Shown here one piece after another: positions 23,756-31,513 of a stretch of 40,538 nucleotides of DNA. The DNA lies in contig NZ_JAODTZ010000065.1 in the NCBI RefSeq assembly GCF_025399795.1, forward strand, positions 1-40,538, given 5' to 3'. Below the pieces are notes generated by a model, which did not search any database, had not been told where the DNA came from, and saw only the letters and a program-made list of their open reading frames with translations. This DNA comes from Streptomyces rhizosphaerihabitans (GTDB lineage Bacteria > Actinomycetota > Actinomycetes > Streptomycetales > Streptomycetaceae). Made by a program: the position numbers and the translations under genes. Position 1 is the stretch's first letter, and each line of letters opens with the position of its first letter.

Positions 23756-24517
23756 ATGGCACAGCAAGCGACGCCGGTTCGCAGGGCCCGGCTGGGGAGG
23801 GCGCTCGGCCCGGAGCCGACGGCGGTCAGCGGAGTTGTCCTGCTGCTGCCGGGCGGCGAGGAGACCTCTGCCCGAAAACCCTCCCCCATGATGGCGACCG
23901 CCTCCGTACGCGCGTTGGGGCGGCGACTGACCCGGGCCGGACGCGCGGAAGGCCTGGTCACCCACGTGGTGCACTACCGGGTCCGCGGCTGGAACGGCAG
24001 CGAGGCCCATCTCGCGGCCGACGCGTCCTGGGCCGCGGACGAGGTCGTCCGCCGCTACGGCGACGTCCCCGTGTGTCTGGCCGGCATCGACATGGGCGGC
24101 CGGGCGGCGTTGCGCGCGGGCGGGCACACGGCCGTCAACTCCGTGCTGGCGCTGGCACCCTGGCTTCCCGAGGACGACGTCGCCGCACCACCCGAACCGG
24201 TGAAACAGCTGGCCGGGCGGCGCGTGCTGATCGTGCACGGCACCAACGACGAGCGCACCGACCCGGAGTTGTCCTTCCGGCTCGCGGCGCGCGCGAAGAA
24301 GGCCAACCGCGGCATCTGCCGCTTCGAGGTCCACTCGGACGGGCACGCGCTGCACCAGCACCGGCACGAAGTCCTCGCCCTCGCTGAGGACTTCGTGCTG
24401 GGCACGCTGTTCGGGCGCGCCTTCTCCCGCCCGGTCGAGGACGCGTTCGCGGCGCCGCCGCCCCTGGGCCTGCGGATGCCGCTGGCGGCGGGCTTCGGGC
24501 AGTCGTTGCGGCGGTAA
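23756..24517 (+). CDS. Alpha/beta hydrolase with GxDxG elbow
   Basis: Cytosolic alpha/beta-fold hydrolase of 253 residues. VVLLLPGGEETSAR is the oxyanion-hole strand and VLIVHGTNDERTDPELS carries the acid residue. SDGHALHQH supplies the catalytic His. At the nucleophile elbow the sequence is LAGIDMGGRAAL, with Asp112 where most members have Ser. Asp nucleophiles are known from haloalkane dehalogenases and epoxide hydrolases, so this enzyme may use a covalent ester mechanism or may not be a hydrolase. The substrate is unknown. ATG 23756 has AAGGAGAG before it. It is divergent from add, with a structured 290-bp gap. Confidence 0.78.
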   Translation: MAQQATPVRRARLGRALGPEPTAVSGVVLLLPGGEETSARKPSPMMATASVRALGRRLTRAGRAEGLVTHVVHYRVRGWNGSEAHLAADASWAADEVVRRYGDVPVCLAGIDMGGRAALRAGGHTAVNSVLALAPWLPEDDVAAPPEPVKQLAGRRVLIVHGTNDERTDPELSFRLAARAKKANRGICRFEVHSDGHALHQHRHEVLALAEDFVLGTLFGRAFSRPVEDAFAAPPPLGLRMPLAAGFGQSLRR

Positions 24518-24528
24518 CGGGTCCGCCG

Positions 24529-24597
24529 TGCGTCGGAATCGGAGGCGGGCGGCGGTTCCGCCGCGCGTCGGAGTCCGAGGCGGGCGGCGGTTCCGCC
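24529..24597. repeat. Degenerate 35-bp tandem repeat
   Basis: Two copies (24529 and 24564) share GCGTCGGA and then GAGGCGGGCGGCGGTTCCGC, differing at two positions. A further GGGTCGGGCGGCAGGC/AGCGG repeat follows near 24634-24667. The stretch lies between the hydrolase and the convergent LysR gene. Confidence 0.75.
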
Positions 24598-24719
24598 GGT
24601 AGGCCGACGGCGGGCCGGGGCAGGCAGCGGACGGGTCGGGCGGCAGGCGGGTCGGGCGGCAAGCGGAGCCACCCGGGCAAGGCGCGGCGGCGGCCCCCGA
24701 AGAGGGGCCGCCCGGCCGG

Positions 24720-25682
24720 TCAGTCGGGCAGCAGGTGGCCGCGGCGAGACAGCAGGAACTTCTTGAAGGCGGCCACCGGCGGGGTGTCCGGGTGGCCGTC
24801 GAGCCAGGCGACGCCGATCTCGCGCACGGCGCGCGGGGCGGTGACCGTGAGTTCGACAACTCCCGGACGGGCGACGGCCGGTGGCGGCAACAGGGCGACC
24901 CCGAGCCCGGCTGCGACAAGGCCCCGGAGCGTCTCCGCCTCCTCCCCCTCGAAGGCGATACGCGGCCGGAACCCCGCCTCCTGGCAGAGGTCGTCGGTGA
25001 TGCGCCGCATCCCGTAGCCGGGTTCCAGGGTCACGAAGGTCTCGTCGGCCGCCTCGGCGAGGCGAATGCGCCTGCGGGCGGCGAGCGGATGGTCGACGGG
25101 CACGACCAGGCGGAGCTTCTGCTCGTCGAGCCGGCGGCCCACCAGATCGGGCGCGTCCGGCACCGGCGAGGTGAGACACAGGTCCAGCTCGCCCGAACGC
25201 AGCCGCTCCAGCATCGCCTCCCCGTAGTTCTGCACGAGGCTGAAGCGGACGCGCGGATGGTCGGCGCGAAACGCGCGGATCAGCCCCGGCACCGTCTCCG
25301 AGCCCATCGTGTGCAGAAAGCCGAACGCGACCTTGCCGGTGGCCGGGTCGGCGTCCGCGCGCACCTCGTCGGCCGCGCGCTCGATCTCGGCGAGGGCGCG
25401 CTCCACCGAGGAGAGGAAGGTGCGGCCCGCTGGGGTCAGCGACACCGTCCGGCCGCGCCGCGCGAACAGGTCGACGCCCAGGTCCTGTTCGAGCCGGACC
25501 ATGGCTCTGGACAGCGTCGACTGCGGGACCCGCATCTGCTCCGCGGCCCGGGTGACGTGCTCGGTGCGGGCGACACCGGCGAAGTACGCGAGGCGCGGGG
25601 CGAGCACCCTCGAAAAATGCGCGCTGTCTTCTGTGTCACTGAACGGTGACAGGTGAGCCTGTGACCTCTGCTGATGCGCCAT
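24720..25682 (-). CDS. LysR family transcriptional regulator
   Basis: LysR-type regulator of 320 residues. The N-terminal helix-turn-helix reads AYFAGVARTEHVTRAAEQMR, then VPQSTLSRAMVRLEQDLGVD and LFARRGRTVSLTPAG. The effector-binding domain contains GKVAFGFLHTMGSETVPGLI and ends near FKKFLLSR. It is divergent from an MFS transporter with starts only 62 bp apart, so it is the likely activator or repressor of that transporter; the inducer is unknown. ATG 25682 is chosen over ATG 25709 because the longer form would overlap the promoter of the MFS gene. Confidence 0.9.
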   Translation of the reverse strand: MAHQQRSQAHLSPFSDTEDSAHFSRVLAPRLAYFAGVARTEHVTRAAEQMRVPQSTLSRAMVRLEQDLGVDLFARRGRTVSLTPAGRTFLSSVERALAEIERAADEVRADADPATGKVAFGFLHTMGSETVPGLIRAFRADHPRVRFSLVQNYGEAMLERLRSGELDLCLTSPVPDAPDLVGRRLDEQKLRLVVPVDHPLAARRRIRLAEAADETFVTLEPGYGMRRITDDLCQEAGFRPRIAFEGEEAETLRGLVAAGLGVALLPPPAVARPGVVELTVTAPRAVREIGVAWLDGHPDTPPVAAFKKFLLSRRGHLLPD

Positions 25683-25744
25683 GGGAACGATTATGGCGAT
25701 TCCATGCATTGGACGGATGAACGACGGGTCCCTACGTTCGAGAC
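25683..25744 (+). promoter_or_regulatory. LysR/MFS divergent promoter
   Basis: TTGGAC (25709-25714) and TACGTT (25733-25738) are 18 nt apart. The MFS start ATG begins 6 nt after the -10, so the transcript is probably leaderless. The imperfect AT-rich segment around 25690-25710 (CCATGCATTGG) contains a palindrome, ATGCAT, that could be part of the LysR site. Confidence 0.5.
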
Positions 25745-27088
25745 ATGCCTTCCGCCAGTACCGGGGCGCCCACCACCGTGGGCGCCGCCGCCTCCGTCCC
25801 CGCCACCGCCACCGCCTCCGTCCCCGCCTCCGTCCCTGTCACCGACTCCGTCACCGACTCCCGTATGGCCCCCGGCGGGCCCGGCTACCGACGGATGAGC
25901 TTCGCGCTCTTCCTCGCGGGCGTCGCGACCTTCGCGCTCCTCTACTCCACGCAGGCCCTGCTCCCGCTGGTCTCCGCGGACTTCGGGGTGAGCGCGAGCG
26001 AGGCGAGCTGGACGGTGTCGGCCGCGACGGGCGGGCTGGCGCTGTTCGTCCTCCCGATGAGCGCGCTGTCGGAGCGTTTCGGGCGGCGTACGTTGATGAC
26101 GGCGTCCCTGGCGGTGGCGGTCACCGTCGGTCTCCTGGTCCCCTTCGCGCCGTCGATCGGCGCGCTGGTGGCGCTGCGGGCGGTGCAGGGCGCGGCGCTC
26201 GCGGGGCTTCCGGCGTCGGCGACGGCGTATCTGGCGGAGGAGGTCCGTCCCAAGGCGCTGATCACCGCGATCGGTCTGTTCGTCGCGGGCAACAGCGTCG
26301 GCGGGATGAGCGGCCGGGTCATCACCGGCTGGGTCGCGCAGGAGTGGGGCTGGCGGGTGGCCGTCGGCACGATCGGGCTGATCGCCGTGGTCTGCGCGGT
26401 GGCCTTCCGGCTGCTGCTTCCGGCGCCGCGGCACTTCGCACGGGGTTCGCTGCGGCCGCGGGTGCTGGCCCGCACGGTGCGCGACCATCTCGCGAACCCG
26501 CTGCTGTGCCGCCTGTACGCGATCGGCGCGTTGTTCATGATGGTGTTCGGCGGGGTCTACACGGTCATCGGCTACCGCCTCGGCGAGGCGCCCTTCTCGC
26601 TCCCGCAGGGCATCGTCGGCTCGATCTTCCTGGTCTACCTGGTCGGTACGGTGTCGGCGTCGACGGCGGGCCGGCTGGCCGGCCGCCTGGGCCGCCGCGG
26701 CTCCCTCTATCTGGCGGGCGGCACCACGACCGCCGGTCTGCTCCTCACACTCGGGGACTCGATCGCGCTGGTCCTGCTCGGCCTGGTGCTGATCACCGCG
26801 GGCTTCTTCGCGGGCCACGCGGTGGCGTCGTCGTCGGTGAGCCACACCGCGAAGAAGGGGCGGGCGCAGGCGTCGGCCCTCTACCAGTCCGCGTACTACA
26901 TCGGCTCCAGCGCCGGCAGCACGCTCGGCGCGGTCGCCTTCCACGCCGGGGGCTGGGCGGGCACGGTGGCCATGGGGCTGTTCGCGGTGCTGGGCGTCGT
27001 CTCCATCACCCTGTTCGGCTCCCACGCGGCCCGCACCGCCTCCCGCCGCGTGCCGGCACCGGCACCGGCACCGGCACCGGCCCACTGA
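25745..27088 (+). CDS. MFS transporter
   Basis: Major facilitator of 447 residues with 12 predicted helices. The low-complexity Ala/Ser/Val/Thr N-terminus (about 45 residues) precedes MSFALFLAGVATFALLYSTQ. The family loop motif is visible as ALSERFGRRTLM between helices 2 and 3. It resembles the YnfM/arabinose-efflux type exporters of small metabolites or drugs. The C-terminus ends in a Pro-Ala repeat encoded by five CCGGCA units. The substrate is not inferable. The -10 element stands 6 nt before the ATG, so the mRNA may be leaderless. It is divergent from its probable LysR regulator. Confidence 0.87.
   Translation: MPSASTGAPTTVGAAASVPATATASVPASVPVTDSVTDSRMAPGGPGYRRMSFALFLAGVATFALLYSTQALLPLVSADFGVSASEASWTVSAATGGLALFVLPMSALSERFGRRTLMTASLAVAVTVGLLVPFAPSIGALVALRAVQGAALAGLPASATAYLAEEVRPKALITAIGLFVAGNSVGGMSGRVITGWVAQEWGWRVAVGTIGLIAVVCAVAFRLLLPAPRHFARGSLRPRVLARTVRDHLANPLLCRLYAIGALFMMVFGGVYTVIGYRLGEAPFSLPQGIVGSIFLVYLVGTVSASTAGRLAGRLGRRGSLYLAGGTTTAGLLLTLGDSIALVLLGLVLITAGFFAGHAVASSSVSHTAKKGRAQASALYQSAYYIGSSAGSTLGAVAFHAGGWAGTVAMGLFAVLGVVSITLFGSHAARTASRRVPAPAPAPAPAH
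27053..27082. repeat. CCGGCA hexanucleotide repeat in the MFS C-terminus
   Basis: Five CCGGCA-type units in tandem encode the Pro-Ala tail. The unit length is a multiple of three, so expansion changes only tail length. Confidence 0.85.
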
Positions 27089-27233
27089 GCAGAGCCCGGG
27101 ACACTCTCCGGCACACCCCCTGTGACCTGCTGTTTTCCCCACTCCACACGCCATTGTCAGTGGGCTGCGGTAGCTTCCGAAGTGCCGGCGCAATGACGCG
27201 CTGCACGGAAACAGCCACAGGGGTGGGTTGGCC

Positions 27234-28310
27234 ATGAGCGAGGGTACGGCGACAACCGCGGACCTGGACGTCCTGCTGGAGAAGCACCGGGTCGAACTGA
27301 CCGGGTACTGCTACCGGATGCTCGGCTCGTCCTTCGAGGCCGAGGACGCGGTGCAGGACACGATGGTCCGGGCCTGGCGCGGTTACGACAAGTTCGAGGG
27401 CCGCTCCTCGATGCGGTCCTGGCTGTACCGGATCGCGACGAACGTGTGCCTGGACATGCTCAACGCGGGCAACCGAAGGGCTCGTCCGATGGATCTCACG
27501 GCTCCCTCACCACTCGCCCAGGCGGCGCTCACCCCGCGACCGGACAACACCTGGCTGGAGCCGGTGCCGGACGCCCGCGTGCTGCCCGCGGCCGGTGATC
27601 CGGCGGAGGCGGCGGTCGCCAAGGAGTCGGTGCGCCTGGCCTTCATGGCGGCCCTCCAGCACCTGCCGCCCAAGCAGCGCGCGGTCCTCATCCTGCGCGA
27701 GGTCCTCGCGTGGAGGGCGAGCGAGGTCGCCGAGCTGCTCGGCACCACGGTCGCGTCGGTCAACAGCGCGCTCCAGCGGGCCCGCGCCACCCTCGCGGAG
27801 AACGACGGGGCGGGCGCGGACGCCGCCACCTCCGACCCGCTCGACGAGGAGCAGCAGAAACTCCTCGAGCGCTATGTGGCGGCGTTCGAGGGGTACGACA
27901 TGACGGCTCTGACGGCGCTCCTCCACGAGGACGCGATCATGACGATGCCGCCGTTCGACCTGTGGCTGCGCGGCACGCAGGACATCACTGGTTTCATGAC
28001 GACACTGGGCGCGGCCTGCGCCGGCTCGCTCCTGATTCCGGTCGAGGTCAACGGTCTGCCGGGCTTCGCCCAGTACAAGCCGGACGAGGAAGCGGACGGC
28101 TACACGCCCTGGGCGGTACAGGCGCTGGAGATCTCAAAGGGCCGCATCACCGGGTTCCACTGCTTCCTGGACACGGCCCGCTGGTTCCCGCTCTTCGGAC
28201 TCCCTCTCCACCTCGACGGACCCGAAGGCGCCGAGGCTCTCAGGGCCCGGAGAGCCGGTGGACCCGGAGCTGTCGGAGGTCTCGAAGCGGAGGCCGACCA
28301 GGTCGAGTAG
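27234..28310 (+). CDS. ECF-type sigma factor with C-terminal SnoaL-like domain
   Basis: Sigma factor of 358 residues. Region 2 has LTGYCYRMLGSSFEAEDAVQ and DTMVRAWRGYDKFEGRSSMR, then SWLYRIATNVCLDML. Region 4 has LPPKQRAVLILREVLAWRAS and VAELLGTTVASVNSALQRAR. After residue about 215 a SnoaL-like domain follows (EEQQKLLERYVAAFEGYDMT, ALLHEDAIMTMPPFDLWLRG), as in sigma factors of the ECF41/ECF56-like groups, where this tail modulates activity instead of a separate anti-sigma factor. I used ATG 27234 (TTG 27228 possible). Its 3' end overlaps the convergent STAS gene by 177 bp. The last 40 residues are low-complexity. Confidence 0.88.
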   Translation: MSEGTATTADLDVLLEKHRVELTGYCYRMLGSSFEAEDAVQDTMVRAWRGYDKFEGRSSMRSWLYRIATNVCLDMLNAGNRRARPMDLTAPSPLAQAALTPRPDNTWLEPVPDARVLPAAGDPAEAAVAKESVRLAFMAALQHLPPKQRAVLILREVLAWRASEVAELLGTTVASVNSALQRARATLAENDGAGADAATSDPLDEEQQKLLERYVAAFEGYDMTALTALLHEDAIMTMPPFDLWLRGTQDITGFMTTLGAACAGSLLIPVEVNGLPGFAQYKPDEEADGYTPWAVQALEISKGRITGFHCFLDTARWFPLFGLPLHLDGPEGAEALRARRAGGPGAVGGLEAEADQVE

Positions 28311-28589
28311 GGCGCGCAGCGCCGGGTCCGGGTCACGCAGGCATATCCGGCCTCCTGCCCGGCGGGCCGCCAGTTCCATGCGCGCCAGCGCGTCGACGAC
28401 GGCGAGGCCGGGCGGCCCGAGGCCCGCGACATCGCAGACCACGACCCCGCCCCCGGTCACCCCGAGGCGGGCACGGACGGCCTCGCAGAGCCGGGGTACC
28501 TCGTCCCTGGTGACGAGTCCTGGCATCACGAGTACGGCCGGTGTCGCGGAATCCACAGTCAGTAGACCGTCCGAGGGCACGGAACTCAT
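28134..28589 (-). CDS. STAS domain protein (anti-sigma factor antagonist-like)
   Basis: Cytosolic protein of 151 residues. Residues 10-100 show a STAS fold pattern, with strands around TPAVLVMPGLVTRDEVPRL and GGVVVCDVAGLGPPGLAVVD followed by ALARMELAARRAGGRICLRD. The position where SpoIIAA-like proteins have the phosphorylated Ser is LGPPGLAVVDAL. A Ser is not evident there, so phosphorylation control is uncertain. The C-terminal 50 residues, rich in Glu and Ser, are encoded opposite the sigma factor gene. ATG 28589 gives the usual length. It may act in a sigma-factor partner switch, but with the SnoaL-type sigma factor this would be unusual. Confidence 0.7.
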   Translation of the reverse strand: MSSVPSDGLLTVDSATPAVLVMPGLVTRDEVPRLCEAVRARLGVTGGGVVVCDVAGLGPPGLAVVDALARMELAARRAGGRICLRDPDPALRALLDLVGLRFETSDSSGSTGSPGPESLGAFGSVEVERESEEREPAGRVQEAVEPGDAAL

Positions 28590-28774
28590 CGCGGGCGGCA
28601 CGAAGGTTCAACCGCCGCGGCGCGAAGTTCAGCCCGCGGCGCGAGGGATCATCGCGGGCGGCGCGGCGGATCACATTGACCTGCGCCCGCTCCTCCCCGT
28701 TGAGTTGGGTGCATGCCCCATGAATCGGTTCCGCCCGCGATACCCGACGGCCCTCTCCACCCCGAGGGGGCGCC

Positions 28775-29695
28775 GTGCAAGGGGTGCTGACGGGATTCGC
28801 GGTCATCGCCGTCGTCATCGGCGTCGGGTACGTCATCGGACGGCGCGGCTACCTCGGGGACAACGGGCGGGAGGTGCTGACGAAGCTCGCCTTCCATGTG
28901 GCCTCGCCGGCGCTGCTGTTCACGACGCTCGCGCAGGCCGACCTGTCGGTCATCTTCTCCAGCCGGCTGCTGGTCACGGCGATGAGCACGGCCGCGGCGG
29001 CCGGGGTGTTCGTCGCGGTGGGGGCCGTACGTCGCTGGGGCCTCGGCAGGACGACGATCGGCGCGCTCTGCTCCAGTTACGTCAACTCGGGCAACCTCGG
29101 TATCCCGATCGCCGTGTATGTGCTGGGCGATGCCTCGCTGGTGGCGCCGGTGCTGCTGTTCCAGCAGATCATGGTCACGCCGATCGCCCTGACCGTGCTC
29201 GACCTGTCCGGGGCGGGCGAGAAGGGTCCGCTGTGGCGGCGGCTGATCACACCGCTGCGCAATCCGATCGCGGTCGGTTCGCTGAGCGGGGTCGCGGTGT
29301 CGGCGACCGGTCTGACCGTGCCGGGCCCGATCCTGGATCCGCTCCGGCTGATCGGCGGCATGTCGGTGCCCGCGGTGCTGCTGGCGTTCGGGATCTCGCT
29401 GTGCGGCAGCAGTCTGCCCGGCCGCGGCTCGGACCGGGGTCCGGTGCTGCTGTCCGTCGCGCTGAAGGCGGTGGGCCAGCCGCTGGCCGCCTGGGCCCTG
29501 GCCGTCGGCGTGTTCGGTCTGCACGGGGCGCCGCTGCTCGACGTGGTGGTCACCTCGGCGCTGCCCGCCGCGCAGAACCTGTTCACGTACGCCTCGCGCT
29601 ACCGGGTCGGCGAGACGCTGGCCCGTGAGTCCATCCTGCTCTCGACGATCCTGGCCGTACCGGTGCTCGTGGTGATCGCGGCCGTGCTCGGGTGA
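28775..29695 (+). CDS. AEC family transporter
   Basis: Membrane protein of 306 residues of the auxin efflux carrier family, with about ten helices. Typical features are the N-terminal FAVIAVVIGVGYVIGRRGYL, LTKLAFHVASPALLFTTLAQ and the crossover SYVNSGNLGIPIAVYVLGD (NxGNxGxP pattern). A second conserved motif is GGMSVPAVLLAFGISLCG. Members export small organic anions such as malate or amino-acid derivatives; the substrate is unknown. GTG 28775 is the natural start. It is convergent with deoA across a bidirectional terminator. Confidence 0.86.
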   Translation: MQGVLTGFAVIAVVIGVGYVIGRRGYLGDNGREVLTKLAFHVASPALLFTTLAQADLSVIFSSRLLVTAMSTAAAAGVFVAVGAVRRWGLGRTTIGALCSSYVNSGNLGIPIAVYVLGDASLVAPVLLFQQIMVTPIALTVLDLSGAGEKGPLWRRLITPLRNPIAVGSLSGVAVSATGLTVPGPILDPLRLIGGMSVPAVLLAFGISLCGSSLPGRGSDRGPVLLSVALKAVGQPLAAWALAVGVFGLHGAPLLDVVVTSALPAAQNLFTYASRYRVGETLARESILLSTILAVPVLVVIAAVLG

Positions 29696-29702
29696 GACAC
29701 GA

Positions 29703-29734
29703 ACGGGGACCGGCGCGAGCGCGCCGGTCCCCGT
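29703..29734. terminator. Bidirectional terminator between the AEC gene and deoA
   Basis: ACGGGGACCGGCGC (29703-29716) pairs perfectly with GCGCCGGTCCCCGT (29721-29734) around a GAGC loop. Confidence 0.88.
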
Positions 29735-29748
29735 CATGGACGTGACGA

Positions 29749-31032
29749 TCAGGCGATCCGGTCCAGCACGATCGGCGTGGCCTTGAAGTCCGTACCCGCC
29801 GGGGCGATGTCGTACGAGCCCTCGACGCCCTGGAGCGCGTAGTCGAAGCGGTCCGGGGTGTCCGTGTGGAGGGTCATGAGGGGCTGGCCCGCCGTCACCG
29901 TGTCACCCGGCTTGGCGTGCAGCTCGACACCCGCGCCGGCCTGCACCGGGTCCTCCTTGCGGGCGCGTCCGGCGCCCAGGCGCCAGGCGGCGATCCCGAT
30001 GTCGTACGCGTCGAGACGCGTCAGCACACCGGAGGCCGGGGCGGTGACGACGTGCGTCTCGCGCGCGGTGGGCAGCTCGGCGTCCGGGTCGCCGCCCTGC
30101 GCGGCGATCATGCGGCGCCACACGTCCATCGCGGAGCCGTCGGCGAGTGCCTTCGCCGGGTCGGCGTCCTTCACTCCGGCCGCGTCGAGCATCTCGCGCG
30201 CCAGGGCGATGGTGAGCTCGACGACGTCGGCGGGGCCGCCGCCGGCGAGGACCTCTACGGACTCGCGGACCTCCAGGGCGTTGCCCGCGGTCAGGCCGAG
30301 CGGCGTAGACATGTCGGTGAGGAGCGCGACGGTCTTCACGCCGTGGTCGGTGCCGAGGCCGACCATCGTGGCGGCCAGCTCGCGGGCGTCCTCGATGGTC
30401 TTCATGAAGGCGCCGGAGCCGACCTTCACGTCCAGGACGAGTGAGCCGGTGCCTTCGGCGATCTTCTTGGACATGATGGAGGAGGCGATGAGCGGGATGG
30501 CCTCGACCGTGCCGGTGACGTCGCGGAGCGCGTAGAGCTTCTTGTCGGCCGGGGCGAGGCCGTCGCCGGCCGCGCAGATGACCGCGCCCGTGGTGTCGAG
30601 GACGTGCAGCATCTCCTCGTTGGACAGCAGCGCGCGCCAGCCCGGGATCGACTCCAGCTTGTCCAGGGTGCCGCCGGTGTGGCCGAGGCCGCGTCCGGAG
30701 AGCTGGGGCACCGCGGCACCGCAGGCGGCGACCAGCGGGGCCAGCGGGAGGGTGATCTTGTCGCCGACGCCGCCCGTGGAGTGCTTGTCCGCGGTCGGGC
30801 GGGACAGGGACGAGAACTCCATGCGCTCGCCCGAGGCGATCATCGCGGCCGTCCAGCGGGCGATCTCACGGCGGTTCATGCCGTTGAGCAGGATCGCCAT
30901 GTTGAGGGCGGCCATCTGGTAGTCGGCGACCTCGCCGCGGGTGTACGCGTCGATGACCCAGTCGATCTGCGGATCGCTGAGTTCGGCGCGGTCCCGCTTG
31001 GTGCGGATGACGGAGACGGCGTCCATGGCCAT
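29749..31032 (-). CDS. deoA: Thymidine phosphorylase
   Basis: Pyrimidine nucleoside phosphorylase of 427 residues. It converts thymidine or deoxyuridine plus phosphate to the base and 2-deoxyribose-1-phosphate. Family motifs are KHSTGGVGDKITLPLAPLVA, the signature SGRGLGHTGGTLDKLE, then AICAAGDGLAPADKKLYALR and VLDVKVGSGAFMKT. The N-terminal helices (LSDPQIDWVIDAYTRGEVAD) are typical. ATG 31032 has GGAAGGA upstream. It is the last gene of the ABC-cdd-deoA operon, separated from cdd by 67 bp that hold a long-loop hairpin. The product goes to the phospho-sugar mutase and DeoC. Confidence 0.96.
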   Translation of the reverse strand: MAMDAVSVIRTKRDRAELSDPQIDWVIDAYTRGEVADYQMAALNMAILLNGMNRREIARWTAAMIASGERMEFSSLSRPTADKHSTGGVGDKITLPLAPLVAACGAAVPQLSGRGLGHTGGTLDKLESIPGWRALLSNEEMLHVLDTTGAVICAAGDGLAPADKKLYALRDVTGTVEAIPLIASSIMSKKIAEGTGSLVLDVKVGSGAFMKTIEDARELAATMVGLGTDHGVKTVALLTDMSTPLGLTAGNALEVRESVEVLAGGGPADVVELTIALAREMLDAAGVKDADPAKALADGSAMDVWRRMIAAQGGDPDAELPTARETHVVTAPASGVLTRLDAYDIGIAAWRLGAGRARKEDPVQAGAGVELHAKPGDTVTAGQPLMTLHTDTPDRFDYALQGVEGSYDIAPAGTDFKATPIVLDRIA

Positions 31033-31054
31033 GGCGTTCCTTCCGAAAAGATGA

Positions 31055-31093
31055 GCGGCCCCTCCCTGGGATCGGTCGATCAGGAGGGGCCGC
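31055..31093 (-). terminator. Hairpin between cdd and deoA
   Basis: GCGGCCCCTCC (31055-31065) pairs with GGAGGGGCCGC (31083-31093) around a 17-nt loop. It lies just after the cdd stop and before deoA, so it may reduce read-through or stabilise the upstream message. It is not a certain terminator. Confidence 0.5.
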
Positions 31094-31099
31094 GGGGCA

Positions 31100-31513
31100 T
31101 TACTTGGTGAGATGTCCGGGACCGAAGGCCTGCGGCAGCATCTCGGAGAGGGACACGAGCCCGTCCGGCGTCTCCAGGATCAGTTCGTCCCCGCCGAACT
31201 CGAAAAGCAGCTGCCGGCAGCGTCCGCACGGGACGAGGATCTCGCCCCGCCCGTCGACGCACGTGAAGTGCGTCAGCCGGCCGCCGCCGGTGGTGTGCAG
31301 CTCCGAGACGAGACCGCACTCGGCGCACAGGCCGAGGCCGTAGGAGGCGTTCTCGACGTTGCAGCCGGAGATGATCCGGCCGTCGTCGACGCGGGCGGCG
31401 GCGCCGACCGGGTACTCCGAGTAGGGGGCGTACGCACGGGACATCGCCGTACGAGCCACCTCCCGCAGCTCCTCCCAGTCGACGTCCGCGGACTGCGCGC
31501 CGACGGCTGTCAC
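31100..31513 (-). CDS. cdd: Cytidine deaminase
   Basis: Zinc-dependent tetrameric-type enzyme of 137 residues that converts (deoxy)cytidine to (deoxy)uridine. The zinc ligands and catalytic Glu are in GLGLCAECGLVSEL (C-A-E) and VPCGRCRQLL (PCGRC). The substrate pocket has YSEYPVGAA and SGCNVENASYGLG. Its ATG overlaps the stop of the upstream permease (ATGA), so it is translationally coupled to the transporter. Uridine and deoxyuridine then go to phosphorylases such as DeoA. Confidence 0.96.
   Translation of the reverse strand: MTAVGAQSADVDWEELREVARTAMSRAYAPYSEYPVGAAARVDDGRIISGCNVENASYGLGLCAECGLVSELHTTGGGRLTHFTCVDGRGEILVPCGRCRQLLFEFGGDELILETPDGLVSLSEMLPQAFGPGHLTK

Noticed and set aside
23905..23916. 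TACGCGCGTT inside the alpha/beta hydrolase coding region
   Set aside because: It lies well inside the coding sequence and one arm is broken; a chance match at this GC content is likely.
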